Of a DNA stretch of 64,000 bases, positions 11,395 to 22,890 are shown in pieces (positions within the stretch are counted from its first letter, which is position 1; each line of letters starts with the position of its first letter). The stretch comes from Perognathus longimembris pacificus (Eukaryota > Chordata > Mammalia > Rodentia > Heteromyidae). The position numbers were made by a program, and so were the translations under genes. The notes under the pieces are model-generated. The model was not told the origin of the DNA. It saw nothing but the letters and a program-made list of their open reading frames with translations, and searched no databases. The stretch is taken from assembly GCF_023159225.1 (NCBI RefSeq), contig NC_063163.1, positions 104,501,885-104,565,884 of the forward strand. The letters are read 5' to 3'.

Positions 11395-11800
11395 TTGGCA
11401 TTCAACAAAGCCCTTTAGGGAAACATCACATCTTGATCAATGTTACCTCTTTCAGCAATTTTACCCATCCGTTTCCACTTATCCCTTCCCTCACTTCTCT
11501 TAATTTTTAGGTTATATACTGGATTGTTTTTGTTATTTAACAAAGAACTTTATGTACACAATACGTCTTGATCTGTGCCATCCCTTCAACATCTTCACCC
11601 CCTTTCACCCATCCTTCCCTTATTTTTCTCAATTCTGTGGTATATACAACAAATTCTTGCCTGCATTCTTCCCTTTTCTCCCCTTCATTTTTCTACTCCT
11701 CCCTTGATCCTACCATGTCTTCTTTCAAGTACCTAATTCCTGGTACTTATTTTGTAGGGCTTTGACTTAGTCTTTATAAAGCATTATACTATTTGAGTTC
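11395..11800 (-). mobile_element. L1-like 3' end, antisense copy
   Basis: Pyrimidine-rich plus strand with ttaacaaagaactttatgta, tcacccatccttccc and aattcctggtacttattttg. It lines up in order with the copy at 56815-57090. Confidence 0.55.
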
Positions 11801-12320
11801 TCCATAGTCTATTATTTTTCAGTTAATTCATTTGTAAACACTCAAACACATTTTTTATATATTTAATACTTTTCTCTGACACTTGCATACCTATATTCAT
11901 GGTTTAGGAATCACCACCTGGGAAGACAAGCATGATAGCTCATGAAAGACTTCCTTTCCTTTCTCTTTTCCTCAAGCCATTAAGACCGAGTGACAGCTGG
12001 TGTATTTCCAGCCATGAAAAAACATAATCTGATTGATATCAATATTTCCTCACATCTGAATCATACTCTTCAAAGCATTTACCATATTAAAGAAACAGCT
12101 GTAAGGTTTTATAACGGGGAACATCAGTTGTGCAAATGCTAGTACCCAGTAGACAACCTGGACCAAAACAGTTGGCCTCACACTTAGCCTTCACTGAGTG
12201 AGATTCTGTTTATTAAAATCCAATTCTACCTGCAGCAATTCTAATAGGCTTGTTCTCTCCACTTTCCTCATGTGTAAATGAGGGAAATAAGATGCTTTTA
12301 TTGTTCCTTTTGGGTACCAA
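11801..12320. other. Intron 1, mostly unique
   Basis: 12225-12300 carries a faint MIR-like phrase (cctcatgtgtaaatgaggga). Nothing else was recognised. Confidence 0.35.
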
Positions 12321-12374
12321 AAGACAACCATTTTGTATATGTGCTGCCTAAGTGAGCACAAGACAACCATTTTG
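12321..12374 (-). pseudogene. 24-nt U6 snRNA 5' fragment with 15-bp target-site duplication
   Basis: aagacaaccattttg occurs exactly at 12321-12335 and 12360-12374. The 24 bases between them (12336-12359), read on the minus strand, are GTGCTCACTTAGGCAGCACA followed by TATA. This matches nucleotides 1-24 of mammalian U6 snRNA with two differences. There is no poly(A). The upstream flank on that strand is ATT|CAAAA, close to the L1 endonuclease preference. This is the signature of a 3'-truncated snRNA retrocopy. It is non-functional as a gene. Confidence 0.85.
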
Positions 12375-12460
12375 AATGCTAGGGCACTGAAATACTTAAC
12401 TCCTTAGTTCAATGTGAAGTGTTTGCCTACCTCCTCTTCTTCCTCCTTCTCTTCTTCTTT

Positions 12461-12593
12461 TAGTACTGGCATTAAACTTGAGATCTCACATTCCAGGCCT
12501 TTTGTTTTTGTTTTTCAATAAGGATCTTGTGCTTACTTCCCAGGCTAGCCTCAAACTGAGCTGTATAGGTGTATACCACTACACCTAATCCTT
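12461..12593 (-). mobile_element. Type A-related SINE fragment
   Basis: The plus strand gives tagtactggcattaaacttg and caggctagcctcaaactgag. It is old and diverged. Confidence 0.65.
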
Positions 12594-13993
12594 TGTCTTA
12601 GACTTCTATCTCAGCTGTTTTTCTCATACTTTGCATAACATGTCAACTGAGTAAACATGAGTTGATCTAAACAAGCGTGCAAAGAATATTAATACATGCG
12701 TAGAAACTCCTCCAGTTCTGCTAAATCTTCTTGGTTCACAGGAAGTGGGATGATAAACTATTTGGTAGTCTGATATCCCTGTAGGTAATCTAGATCAACT
12801 ACTGCAAGCAAATGACTATATCTGCATAATTTCATCTTGCACAACTAGGACTTGGAGGCTCTGTGATTGATAGCTGATGACATGTTGAAAACAAAACATA
12901 ACCTGGCTTTTGAAGGCTGAGTCAAAGTGCAGTAAACAAAGTCATAAAGAAAGTCCATGTTTGAACTAGGTGCTTGGAAGGAGGAGAAAATTGTTAGTGT
13001 ATGTGCATTGCCAATGGAGGCCAGGGCCACTGCTTGCCAAGTACTGTTGGGCTATCAGCACTCCTTGCTCTCTTTCATGTGACCTATTTGAGTATGTCAG
13101 AGATCTTCAAGTGATCATCTGATACAATTTATGAACTCCTCCTTGGAAATTTCTCTTAAATAGGGTTAATATATATTTAGCGCAAAAGGAGGCACGAAAA
13201 AGCAAACCTCTGATTGCATGACAACCCAATGGCACCCACTAATTTGCTCACTAAAATAATAATGATGATGATAATCATAGCACACTTTATGGTAAGGGAC
13301 TCAGGAAGGGACAAGCTTTCCAAAAGAAGAGAAGCTCAACAAACCAAGCAACAAATCTTACATCTCTCCAGTGCCACCCCAATCTCAAGGCAGTAAACAG
13401 AACAAAAGAAGGGAAGTGGGGAGAGAAGGGGAAGATAAAAGGGGGGGAAGGGAAGAGGAGGAGAGGGGAGGGAGGAAAGAAGAGGGGAGAAGAGGAGAGA
13501 AGGGATGGGGAGGGGAGGGGAAGGAAGCTTGCTCAGCATTACCATACAACTCAGCTCGTCCTCACAAACCTGCTCAATGACTAGGGTGTGTATCTGGAAT
13601 CTGAAGATAAGTGTAGTTGGTTTGTGGTCATCCTCTTTTAATTATATTATGCCATCTTACAAAATTCTGGAACACAATTTGCCAAGGACTCTCCTTTCTG
13701 GTACTTTAGTGTACCAGGCTGTAGGTATACATTAAGACATTGTTAAAAACAAAACAAAAACCTCCTCCATCTTCTATGCTACGCTAATGAGCTAGTGCTG
13801 GCTTAGATTGCTTAAGAATACCTACAACTTAACTCAAGCCTCCATAGTTTCTGTGACTTGGCACCAAATTCCCCCAAGAAAGAGACAGGCAAATGATGCC
13901 CTTTCATTGCTTCTTAGATCACAATTATTTTCTCAATAGGAAGTAATATAATTCAGTATAGAAAACTAAGAAAATACACAAAGAGGAAAAATA
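12594..13993. other. Intron 1 with GGGA-rich patch
   Basis: 13399-13530 is an almost pure purine GGGA/GGAA tract of about 130 bases. A TAA/TGA-type triplet patch is at 13255-13275. No gene-like structure. Confidence 0.5.
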
Positions 13994-14200
13994 GCCAGAT
14001 ATTGGTGCATCATGCCTGAAAATCCTAGCTACTCAGGAGGCATCTAAGATCCAAAGGACAGCAATTTAAAGCCATTTCAAGTAGAAAAGTCTCAGACATC
14101 CTGTTTCTAATTACCAACTAAAAGCCAGGATGGAGGTGTGGCTCAAGTGGTAGAGCAAAAAAGCCAAGTGAGCACGAAGTCTTCCTACCAGAAAAAAAAA
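13994..14200 (+). mobile_element. Type A composite SINE, internally deleted
   Basis: gccagatattggtgcatcat to ggctcaagtggtagagca. The segment between the ID A-box region and the end is missing. Confidence 0.8.
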
Positions 14201-15889
14201 ATAGTTGTGCATATTCTCACACATAGAAAAATCACTGACGTTCACAAAGTTCTAAAAGACAAGGGAGACCCTATTTTGGGAGGTTCTTCTCTAACCAGGA
14301 GAAAGATGGCACTTCAATTTCCATCCAGGTAAGAAGAGAGTAAAACATTCTGTTACCCCGGGAATGGCTTATGTTGAAATAACATGACATTCTGAAATCA
14401 CTAACTCAAAAATAAAGACTCCATGACGAAGACCAAAGAACTGAGCCAAGATATACATATGGGCTCAGATTTGTATCCAAAAGCCCAGGCCTTTTCTCAT
14501 TTTCCATGAGCCATTTTCCCATGGAGAAACAGGCATTTTCATATCACTTGTGACCATTATTCCCAGATGTCTGTACCGACATTACTTTGGGTTCTCCTTC
14601 ATTAGACAACTTTACTGTCCTAGCTGTCAATAAACTGCATTTCTACTAAGTAATGTAGAAAAGCAAGTGCAATAAACAGACAATTATAGACTAAAAAACA
14701 AGATGCAGTAAATAAACTGCAGGGGAGATTTTTACCAAGATGATTCCAAAGCATGTATTTATTTTAGCTACATGTGCTAGCACACATTTGTGATCACAAC
14801 ATATGGGAGGCTAAGGTAGGAGGTTCTGGAGGTCAAGGCTAGCCTGGACTACAGCATGGGACCCTGTGAAATAAGGAGGAAGGAAAGAGGGGTGGGAAGG
14901 GAAGGAGGATGGCAGAAAGGAAGTGAGAGAGTCAGGGCAAAGCTGTACTTCCATCCCATTGTCCGTATTTTTTAGCCTACAACTGGCAGAATGCATATGT
15001 GAGTGTTGTAATGTCCTTTGAAGTAAAAATAAAGATATTGGCTAGATATACCCCCAAAACATTCCAAAAGTCTCCAAAAAATAGCCTCAAGTTGCAGTTG
15101 AATCATTCTATGCCAACATCTCCATAGAAACCATGCATCTTAGAGGAGAGGAGGAACCAGTTGGTCTTTTACATTTTTAGGCTGTGATGAAGTTATTAGG
15201 GTCAGGTTCCAGTTGTCACTTTTCTAAGGTAGTAATTAAATGGAAACTAGTGCTGTCAACTTAGCCCATCCACTTACTGGTTGGCATTATGGCAGCTCAG
15301 AATTTGGGGGTGGAGAAAAGGGGTGATGAGCAGCTTTTCCACTATCAACTCCAAGTATTTTTGGTAGACTCTAGTTTCCTAATAGTCTCAAGTTGTGAGG
15401 AGCTAGATAATCCATAATTTCACAATTCCCTGGGTGTCCTAACCAAAGATAGCCCATCGGAAACAATGAGCCAGGAGAAAGTTTCTGTAGGAAGAGCCCA
15501 CGTTGCCACACTTCTCTATACCGCAGCCCTTCTCCTCCCACTTCTCCACACCTGAATATCTGCTAGTCTTTCCTAATCAAACCTACACACCTCCACCCCC
15601 TCACCACACCCTACTCTCTCCACAACAACCCCGGAGTATCCCCCATGGGTAAAGGATGTAGGACCCATCTCTCTGAGCATGACTGCCAAGATGAAATGGC
15701 AGATCTCAGCAGTCAAAAATGAGAAGACTGGAAAGCCCATTCAGATGTAGCCTATGTACCAACCCCAAAAGGAACCTACCTGCAGACAGACCTACCAGAT
15801 GGGTAGACTTGGCATTTCCAGTACCTATCCAACCAAATCCTTCTTGTAAAGTGATAGCAGGAGAAACAGATCACTAAAGAAATCTCATC
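14201..15889. other. Intron 1 with one B1-like monomer
   Basis: 14770-14872 is a B1-type monomer on the plus strand (gggaggctaaggtaggagg, tagcctggactacagcatgg). The rest, including 14880-15890, shows no clear repeat or exon. Confidence 0.6.
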
Positions 15890-16440
15890 TCACTTAGGAC
15901 ATATCATATTAAGTGAGGTAAGACAAGCTCAGAGAGACAAACACATGTTTTCTTTCATATGCCAAAGCTAGATCTAAAATATACCAGGGTGTGATAAATT
16001 ATACAAGACTCTAAGGCCTCCACATACAGTGAGACCAAAGGAGGGTGCTCTTAGGAGAGGAGCATAAAGATGCAATACCTAAGTGCATCTTATCATAAAA
16101 AAATAAGATTTATCATAATAAACTCCAGGAAATGGAAACAAGAGGTTTTTATTTTGTTGCTGTTTCTGTTTTCTTTTTGCCTCATTTGTTTATTTGTAGG
16201 CAGTGTAAGGGGAGGCTCATAAGTGGAGGGACAAAGAGTAAATGTATGCAGCAGTGGTACTCAGTAGACACTACACTGAAAATGAACTATACACCTTGTG
16301 GGTGGAGACAGGAGGGAGAAACTGGGAGAGAGCGAGGGAAGGGCTGACATTGTCCAAAAAGAAATGTACTCTTTACCTGATTTATATAACTATATCCCCT
16401 CTGTACATCACCTTCATACTAACAATAAAAATCACTTTAA
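15890..16440 (+). mobile_element. LINE-1 3' UTR fragment
   Basis: catattaagtgaggtaagac and agctcagagagacaaacac correspond to the well-known L1 3'-UTR segment (ttaagtgaaataagccagg). It ends with acattgtccaaaaagaaatg and an aataaaaatcactttaaa tail. It matches the copy at 37345-37903 along its length. Confidence 0.8.
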
Positions 16441-17046
16441 AACAGAAATCTCTCTAAACCTGGATGATCTTCTGACTACAGATTCCAAGGATCCTAAGAA
16501 AGGAAGTAAAATCTCACATGCATCAGACCCATTAATAAGAAGCCACAGGGAGTCGAATTATTTGTGGGGCTAATTAAAAAACTGAATTACTTCAAAAACA
16601 TCGTAGGTTCTTTATGGATTCAGGTAAGATTTGACTTACCATGTGAGAAGGAAGGGGTACAAAGGAGGGGGGAGAAGGAGAGCAATGTTTATTAAACCAA
16701 GTTTTCTTCAAATTCAATGTATTTTTAGTCAATACATAAAACACTTAAATTATACGTGACTATGGATACTGTTTTTGTTTTGATACTCAAAATCAAGGTG
16801 AACCTATTACTTCAAACATTTACAGTTTTTTTATCATGAAAATACTTCAAATCTTTTCTTCTAGCTTTTGGAAACATTATGTACACTATAACATAATCTG
16901 TAGTCATATTTGGTACACTTGCAAATCAAAACCCCTTATTTGTAAATCACTACAACTAAGTACCTCCTGGTCTAGCTCCTCCATCTCTACTATCTTCCTA
17001 GCCTTGGTTAGCACCATTCAATTCTCAACTTTGATCCTATCAACTT
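16441..17046. other. Intron 1, AT-rich, no recognised element
   Basis: No repeat signature was seen other than the target-site copy at 17034-17047 described under the SINEs that follow. Confidence 0.5.
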
Positions 17047-17279
17047 TGTGTGTGTGTGTGTGTGTGTGTGCGCCAGTCCTGGGACTTGAACTCAGGGTCT
17101 TGGTACTATCCTTCAGTACTCTACCACTTGAGTCACAGCTCCACTTTCAGCTATTTGGTGCTTAATAGAGACAAGAGTCTCAAGGATTTTCTTGCCCAGG
17201 CTGGCTTCAAATCTTGGTCTTCAACTCTCTATCTCCTAAGTAGCTAGGATTATAGATATAAGCCACCAATGCCCAGCTC
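17047..17279 (-). mobile_element. Type A composite SINE with GT tail
   Basis: The GT tail is 17047-17070 and the body 17071-17279. It is flanked by atcctatcaacttt (17034-17047) and atcccatcaacttt (17282-17295), its target-site duplication. Confidence 0.9.
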
Positions 17280-17295
17280 TAATCCCATCAACTTT

Positions 17296-17537
17296 TTTTT
17301 TTTTGGCCAGTCCTGGGCCTTGGACTCAGGGTCTGAGCACTGTCCCTGACTACTACTACTTCTTCTTCTTCTTTTTCTTCTTCTTCTTCTTCTTCTTGCT
17401 CAAGGCTAGCACTCTGCCACTTGAACCACAGTGCCACTTCTGGCTGTTTTCTATATATGTGGTGCTGGGGAATCGAACCCAGGACTCCATGTATACGAGG
17501 CAAGCACTCTTGCCACGAGGCCATATTCCCAACCCCT
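17296..17537 (-). mobile_element. Type B ID-dimer SINE with internal TTC expansion
   Basis: Body from ggccagtcctgggccttgg to gaggccatattcccaacccc on the plus strand. An internal (TTC)n of about 45 bases (17351-17397) replaces the normal short linker. The right flank repeats catcaactttt (17540-17550), the same target word used by the SINE on its left. Confidence 0.9.
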
Positions 17538-17559
17538 CACATCAACTTTTATATTCCAC

Positions 17560-17737
17560 ATATACTCAAAAGAAACCAAACAATCCTGCCAAAGAGACAT
17601 TTTTACCATCATGTTTATTTCAGCTCTATTTCCAATAACCAAGAAATGGATCCAACCTAAGCGTCTATCAAGAGACAGACTAAAGAAAACTTGGTAATTA
17701 CATACAATTAAAAACTATTCATCCACCAAAAAGAATG
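17560..17737 (+). mobile_element. LINE-1 3' UTR fragment
   Basis: Words atcatgtttatttcagctct, atttccaataaccaagaaat and aaaactattcatccaccaaa follow the L1M-type 3' region in order. Confidence 0.75.
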
Positions 17738-17816
17738 AAGGGCTAAGAATGTATCTGAATGGTAGGATGCTTACCCAGCAAGCATGAGGCCCTAGGTTCA
17801 CTCTTCAGCGCCTTAA
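17738..17816 (+). mobile_element. ID monomer SINE
   Basis: aagggctaagaatgtatctg to aggccctaggttcactc, an ID body without a recognisable tail. Confidence 0.7.
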
Positions 17817-17897
17817 AAGACAAAATGAATGGAATCCTTCCACTTAAGTAAACCAAGTCTTGATAAATGGTAGGGGGGATGAAGATGTATGCACACT

Positions 17898-18594
17898 GGT
17901 ACTGGGGCTTGAATTCAGAGCCTAGGTGCTGTCCCTGAGCTTTTGTGCTCAAGGCTAGCACTCTACCACATGAGCCACAGCTATACTTCCAGCCTTTTGG
18001 TGGTTAATTCCAGTTAATGATGAAAAGAAAAAGTCACACTTTCACATGATACATTGAAAATAACAACAACAATGATAAACCACTTATTTCCATAACTTGG
18101 AGTTAATTTCGCTTAGCACCATCTTATGTGTTCCTATGTACATAGTTCTTGAGCTAATGTAATTACCCCTGAAGTCACTGTAACTGATTTTGGTACCCTG
18201 GGAATTATATATACATGTTTATCGGAACTATGGAAGGGAAGGGGAACATCAAAATGGAGAGACAATGGGTAAAAGGCAAAACAACGCAATAGCAATACTT
18301 AGAAGACAATAGACTGTAAACCAACTATACAACTCGGAGTGGGGGGTAAGGCAAAGGTGGGAGAAAAAGGAGGGAGGGGGTAACAAGTTTGATAAGAAAA
18401 GTACTCCCTGCCTTACATATGAAACTGTAACCCCTCTGTACCTCACTTTGACAATAAATAAATAAATTAATTTTTAAAAAAGAGTCTCATGATCTTACCT
18501 CTGGGGCGGGGGGGGGGTCTTTGAACCATGATCCACACATCTCAGCCTCCTGAGCAGCTAGGATTAGAGTCATGAGTCACTGGTGCTTGGCTTA
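17898..18594 (-). mobile_element. Type A SINE split by a later LINE-like insertion
   Basis: The ID-side half is at 17898-18012 and ends ggtggttaatt. The B1-side half resumes at 18480 with agagtctcatgatcttacc. In intact copies these words are neighbours. The intervening 18013-18479 is a separate plus-strand element. Confidence 0.75.
18013..18479 (+). mobile_element. LINE-like 3' end inserted in a SINE
   Basis: It ends ctgccttacatatgaaactg, taacccctctgtacctcac and aataaataaataaattaatt. The same ending occurs at 48745-48900. A 3' A/T-rich tail and 5' truncation suggest L1-driven retroposition. The family is not identified. Confidence 0.65.
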
Positions 18595-18605
18595 TATCTT
18601 GATTA

Positions 18606-18716
18606 CACATACATGTGTGTTAAATGATATGTATGTATATATTTATGTATGTGTATATATGTATGTATATGTATGTATGTTATATATATGTGTGTATATA
18701 TATATGTATGTATGAT
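18606..18716. repeat. (ATGT)n/(AT)n microsatellite
   Basis: Imperfect ATGT, GTAT and TA units for about 110 bases. Confidence 0.9.
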
Positions 18717-20584
18717 CTGTATGATCGGGTAGATGGTAACAAGTACACTGTTTTTTCCTTGGGGAGAAAGGAGAGATCTGAAGGGGCAGAGAAATGCACT
18801 TAAGAGACACACTTCCATAAGTCTAGTAGACTCGTCATTATCGTTGATGCCAAATCCCCGGAGAGGTGTAAAAAAGCAAGCTTTCCACCTGCAATGGTTC
18901 AGTAGCAGCATGTCCCATTACATCCTGCAGACTTCACTGAATAAATAAGAAAAAAAGTTTTTCCTGATGCTTCTCAGCTAAAGGAGAGATGGATCACAGA
19001 GAGAACAAACGGCCAGACTGACACCATGGAACCAAGTCAGAAAACATGTGTCTGTTTTATTAGGCAATCCAAGGCCACTTAAAACTCATCATTATCATCA
19101 ATAACACCATCAAGCCAATTATGAAGAGCCCAATTATGGGACCTATCACAGGAAGTGAACCCAGAAAACTTTGAAGTGCCTAGCCCACAATTGCTCATTA
19201 GGTTTATAATGACAGAGGGAAGCAAGGGACCAACTGATATTGAAAGTAAAATGAAAGCTTTCTGATCAAGTTTTAAAATGGAGAGTTATATAAGAAAAAA
19301 TTAAAAGATGACTTTATTAACTAAAGGTACAAATAAGCAACCTGGGACTACTTCTCATGAGATGCTTCATGCCTAGAGCCAAAAAGAACAATGAGCTCAT
19401 TCATTCATTAATTGCTATCTCATTATTTAGGGGTGTTGTTGACAGCACTATTGTGCACTTTAATTATTTTTGGCCTAAACTCTTTAGCCCCTGTGAAAAT
19501 CATTAGTAGGAATGTATTGGAATCTCTCACACCTTGTTCTGGGAGTATCTGTGCATACCTTTGATACCAGTAATCAAGGCCAGGGTCTTTCTTCAGCTAA
19601 CATAACAGAGCTATAAACAGACTCTGATTCACTCTCTGCCTCTCCCCGCGGCTGTCATTTGCATGCTATGCTAGCTTGATTTAAAGACATAATTCAGGTA
19701 TATAAATACAACATTACAGAAGCTCAGGGAAAGACACGTGGAAGTTTCTCAAGCAAGATTTGGGGATGATCTCTTGGGGCAGAAAAAGACCTGAAGTTGT
19801 GAAAAAAAAAATAGATGGGTGCTTAACCTAGCAGCCATAATTAGCATGACAGAAAGAACACAGGGAAATAAGAAAACAGATTATTAGCATGTTGAGAAAT
19901 ATTACCAGAGTCCAGAATCAAAAGTCTGTCTTGAATCAACATAATTCCTCTATCTCAGAACTTCTTAGGCCATATGAAATAGCTTAGGACCCAGGACTAA
20001 ATGAACTTACATCCAGAATTAAGCTAAATCAAAGGTAATGCCATCCTTTCAAGGCTAGTACCAGTCTAGAAAGAACTTGAACAATTTCAGAAAAATCATC
20101 ATTCATGTTGTTCTTAAAGGTTTCTGATGTGTACATATTATCATCTAACATCTTCCTTCCCTACTTAAAATGAGGAAGTTCAAACAGAGCACAAACCCTG
20201 GGGCTCTCTCCATTCCCACATATGCAGAGCTCTGCAGACTCACAAAAGCCATGAAAGAGTCATTCTTTTCCAAAGTTCCTTGATGTTATCCCTGTCTTTC
20301 CTGTCCACCATGACCTACACTACCCAGACCCCTCAGTTTCAATTTCTTACGTGCTCTACTACTTCCTTTTTGGTAAGGTTTTATGTTTTTGTCCCGATCA
20401 GACTCAATCACCAAACCTCCTGTCAATTCCTGCTAAATATCTGGGAATACAGACCTTTGACATGACCTTATTGAAAAGCACCTTCCTTCCTTATACTCTC
20501 TGCATCAAAAACCTTCAGGATAAGACTCCCCAGTGTCAAGCAGATAAAGTTAGTTTCTGTGTAGTGACTGTCAAAATCCCTCAT
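18717..20584. other. Intron 1 unique block with candidate regulatory stretch
   Basis: No SINE or L1 for about 1.9 kb. 19380-19560 contains cattaattgctatctcatta and actttaattatttttggcc, homeodomain-type TAAT words in a non-repeat context. 20300-20540 may be L2-derived. Confidence 0.4.
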
Positions 20585-20837
20585 GAGGCCAAGTCTCAGT
20601 GACTTATGCCTATAATTTTAGTTACTCAAAGGCATGCACCTGTCATCCTAGGTATACAAGAAATGCCAATGGGTGGACCACAGTCCTGACTGGCCTGGGT
20701 ATACACATGAGACCTTATTTGAAAAAATAATGAAGGCAAAAGGGGCTTGGGATATAGCTGAGGAGGTAGAATACCCGCCTAGCAAGTGCAAGGTCTTGAG
20801 TTCAAACCAAGCCTCCACACTACCAAAACAAACAAAC
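20585..20837 (+). mobile_element. Composite B1-like plus ID SINE
   Basis: B1-like part with tcatcctaggtatacaagaa, ID part gggcttgggatatagctgag, and a tail of aaacaaacaaac. Confidence 0.85.
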
Positions 20838-21019
20838 AACTCATGAACTGGATTGGGCCCCAACTTGCCTTTCCAGTCAGATATTGACTCAAGGCAATCT
20901 GCTGCCTACTCCATGTGAGAGAACACATTCTGCTGACTCTGGTCTCTTTTCTGTACTCCAACTTGTCCTACCCAGTGAGGATGGTGACAAACCCCTCTCA
21001 AGAGCCACACAGCTCCCCA

Positions 21020-21190
21020 CCACTTACTAACTTATTTGACCTTTGGCAAATTTCTTGAACCTCAATAAGCCTTGGTGTTTCCACCTACAAGACATAGTTC
21101 ATAGGCATACCATGAATTAAGTGACACAATCCATGCAAATGTTTGGCAGGGTGCCTGGAAAGTAGCACATACTCATTGCTCAAATTTACT
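21020..21190 (+). mobile_element. MIR SINE
   Basis: Ordered MIR phrases: ccacttactaacttatttga, ctttggcaaatttcttgaac, ctcaataagccttggtg, ggcagggtgcctggaa. Confidence 0.75.
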
Positions 21191-21231
21191 TACTTAATCA
21201 CAATTAATTAACTTAATTACTTATTTTTTTT

Positions 21232-21428
21232 TCAATTCTGACAGGGAAACTCAAGACCTCACACTTGCTGGCTAGGTTCTCTACCATTTGATCCATGCCC
21301 TTCCATCCCCCACCACCCATTTGTTTTTAATTTATTTTTGAGATCAGGTCTAGCACTGAACTATCAATTCTCCTATCTCTGCCTCCTGAGTAGCTGGGGT
21401 TACAGGCTTATACCACCACACCTGGCTC
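21232..21428 (-). mobile_element. Composite B1-like plus ID SINE
   Basis: The plus strand reads acacttgctggctaggttct and gcctcctgagtagctggggt. Confidence 0.8.
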
Positions 21429-21454
21429 ATTGTTCACTTTTTGAATTATTTAAT

Positions 21455-21725
21455 TAATTCACTGTGGTTCTTTAAGGCCAAACTCAAATTATATCTGCAG
21501 CTAGAAACTTTTCTCAACTATACCTAAGAATATCTCTTCAAACTCCTACTGCACTTAAATTCCCCAACATAACTTAACAGCAAACAGCTCTGTTTTTTTT
21601 TCAAGCTTCTTATTCTTATTTTCCTCTACCTAAAATAGAAGTTTCTTGAGAACACGAACTGTGTACTGTTCGCCTTTGTATCTCTTCAGAATATATTTCA
21701 GGCCCAGGAACAAAACTGCTCTTGA
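21455..21725 (+). mobile_element. L2 LINE 3' end
   Basis: aggccaaactcaaattatat, ctacctaaaatagaagtttc and tttgtatctcttcagaatat follow the L2 3' order (vertebrate-wide family). Confidence 0.65.
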
Positions 21726-21954
21726 TTAATAGTCTCAAACTATCCTCAATACAAAAATATCTCCCTATTCTGAGCTCATCTGCATTTTACTTTATAAACT
21801 ACTTATTTGGCATTTTAAAACACCAATATTATTTAAATTTTGAGTGTTCAATTGTTAAGTGCCAAGTCAGTGCCTTAAAAGGATTGGAGTTCTATTTTCT
21901 GTCTGATCCTCTTGCAAAGAGATTACATCCCTACAAGTCTCAATCCTAGCTGCA

Positions 21955-22085
21955 AATCAAAGGGACCTTGGAAGTTTTATAATAATAGTAATTCCCAGGC
22001 TCCACACCCAAGGGTTCTGGTTTAATTGGCCTGTAGTTAGGGTCTGGTGATTTTATTCTGTAGCCAGGATTGAAAAACAACTTGT
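21955..22085 (+). mobile_element. MER5A-like hAT DNA transposon fossil
   Basis: aattcccaggctccacaccc, tctggtgattttattctgta and gccaggattgaaaaacaact match the order of the MER5A (hAT-Charlie) non-autonomous element. Confidence 0.65.
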
Positions 22086-22159
22086 CAACAAGTACAAAGC
22101 ATAATTCAACAAGCTATTTTCTTGTTTGTTTTTTCTTCTATTGTTTCATTTACCTGGGG

Positions 22160-22345
22160 GCGGGAGCAATGTTAGAGTTTGAACTCAGGGCCCTGTGCTT
22201 ACTAGGTAAGTAGGCAACACTCCAGTCCTTTTTGTTGTTCCTGATTTAGTTCACCTTTCAGATAAAGTCTCATGGGCTTTTTTGTCTGGGCTGGTTTCAA
22301 ACTGTGATCCTCTCATAAAAATAGGGATTACAGAAACAAATTCTT
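22160..22345 (-). mobile_element. Composite B1-like plus ID SINE, diverged
   Basis: gagtttgaactcagggccct and ctgggctggtttcaaactgt on the plus strand. It sits head to head with the next SINE. Confidence 0.7.
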
Positions 22346-22351
22346 GTCAGT

Positions 22352-22532
22352 TTTCTGACTGGAGATCATGGTTCAAAGCCACTGGGGACAGGAAAATCCC
22401 ATGATATTTTCATCTCCAATAAATCAGCAAAAGCCAGAAATGGAGATATAGCTCAAGTGGTAGTGAATGAAAAAGCTAAGGGACAGTGCCCAGGCTCTGA
22501 GTTCAAGCCCTAGTAATGGCACACAAAAAAAC
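22352..22532 (+). mobile_element. Type A SINE lacking its first ~50 bases
   Basis: gagatcatggttcaaagcca to ctgagttcaagccctagtaa. 5'-truncated at the B1-like part. Confidence 0.8.
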
Positions 22533-22759
22533 AATAAGAACATCAGGATAGATAAGACATGGGGGGTTGGGGCTTGAAGGGAGACTGGGTCCATGGTCCA
22601 TCCTCTTTCTTTAACTTTCCCTCCTAGCTGTCAAGAATTGAGACTCCTCTGTCATGCATTCCACCTTCCTGTACTGTGTTGTCACAGGCCCAAAGCCAAC
22701 ATACCAAAAACTCTGAAATAACCTTCTCTCCTACATTGTTCATCCCAGGTAGTTTGTCA

Positions 22760-22890
22760 CAGTAACACAGTATATTTCTGTGATGCTTGTAACAAGAGAT
22801 GATCAATACCTCCATTTTACAGATGGGACTATGAAGTAACAAGTATGTCATATGACTTGCCGAAGGTTCTCCAATAGTGCATGAAAGTAT
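22760..22890 (+). mobile_element. MIR SINE fragment
   Basis: ctccattttacagatgggac followed by catatgacttgccgaaggt, the MIR central region. 22890-23210 shows only A-rich patches. Confidence 0.7.
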
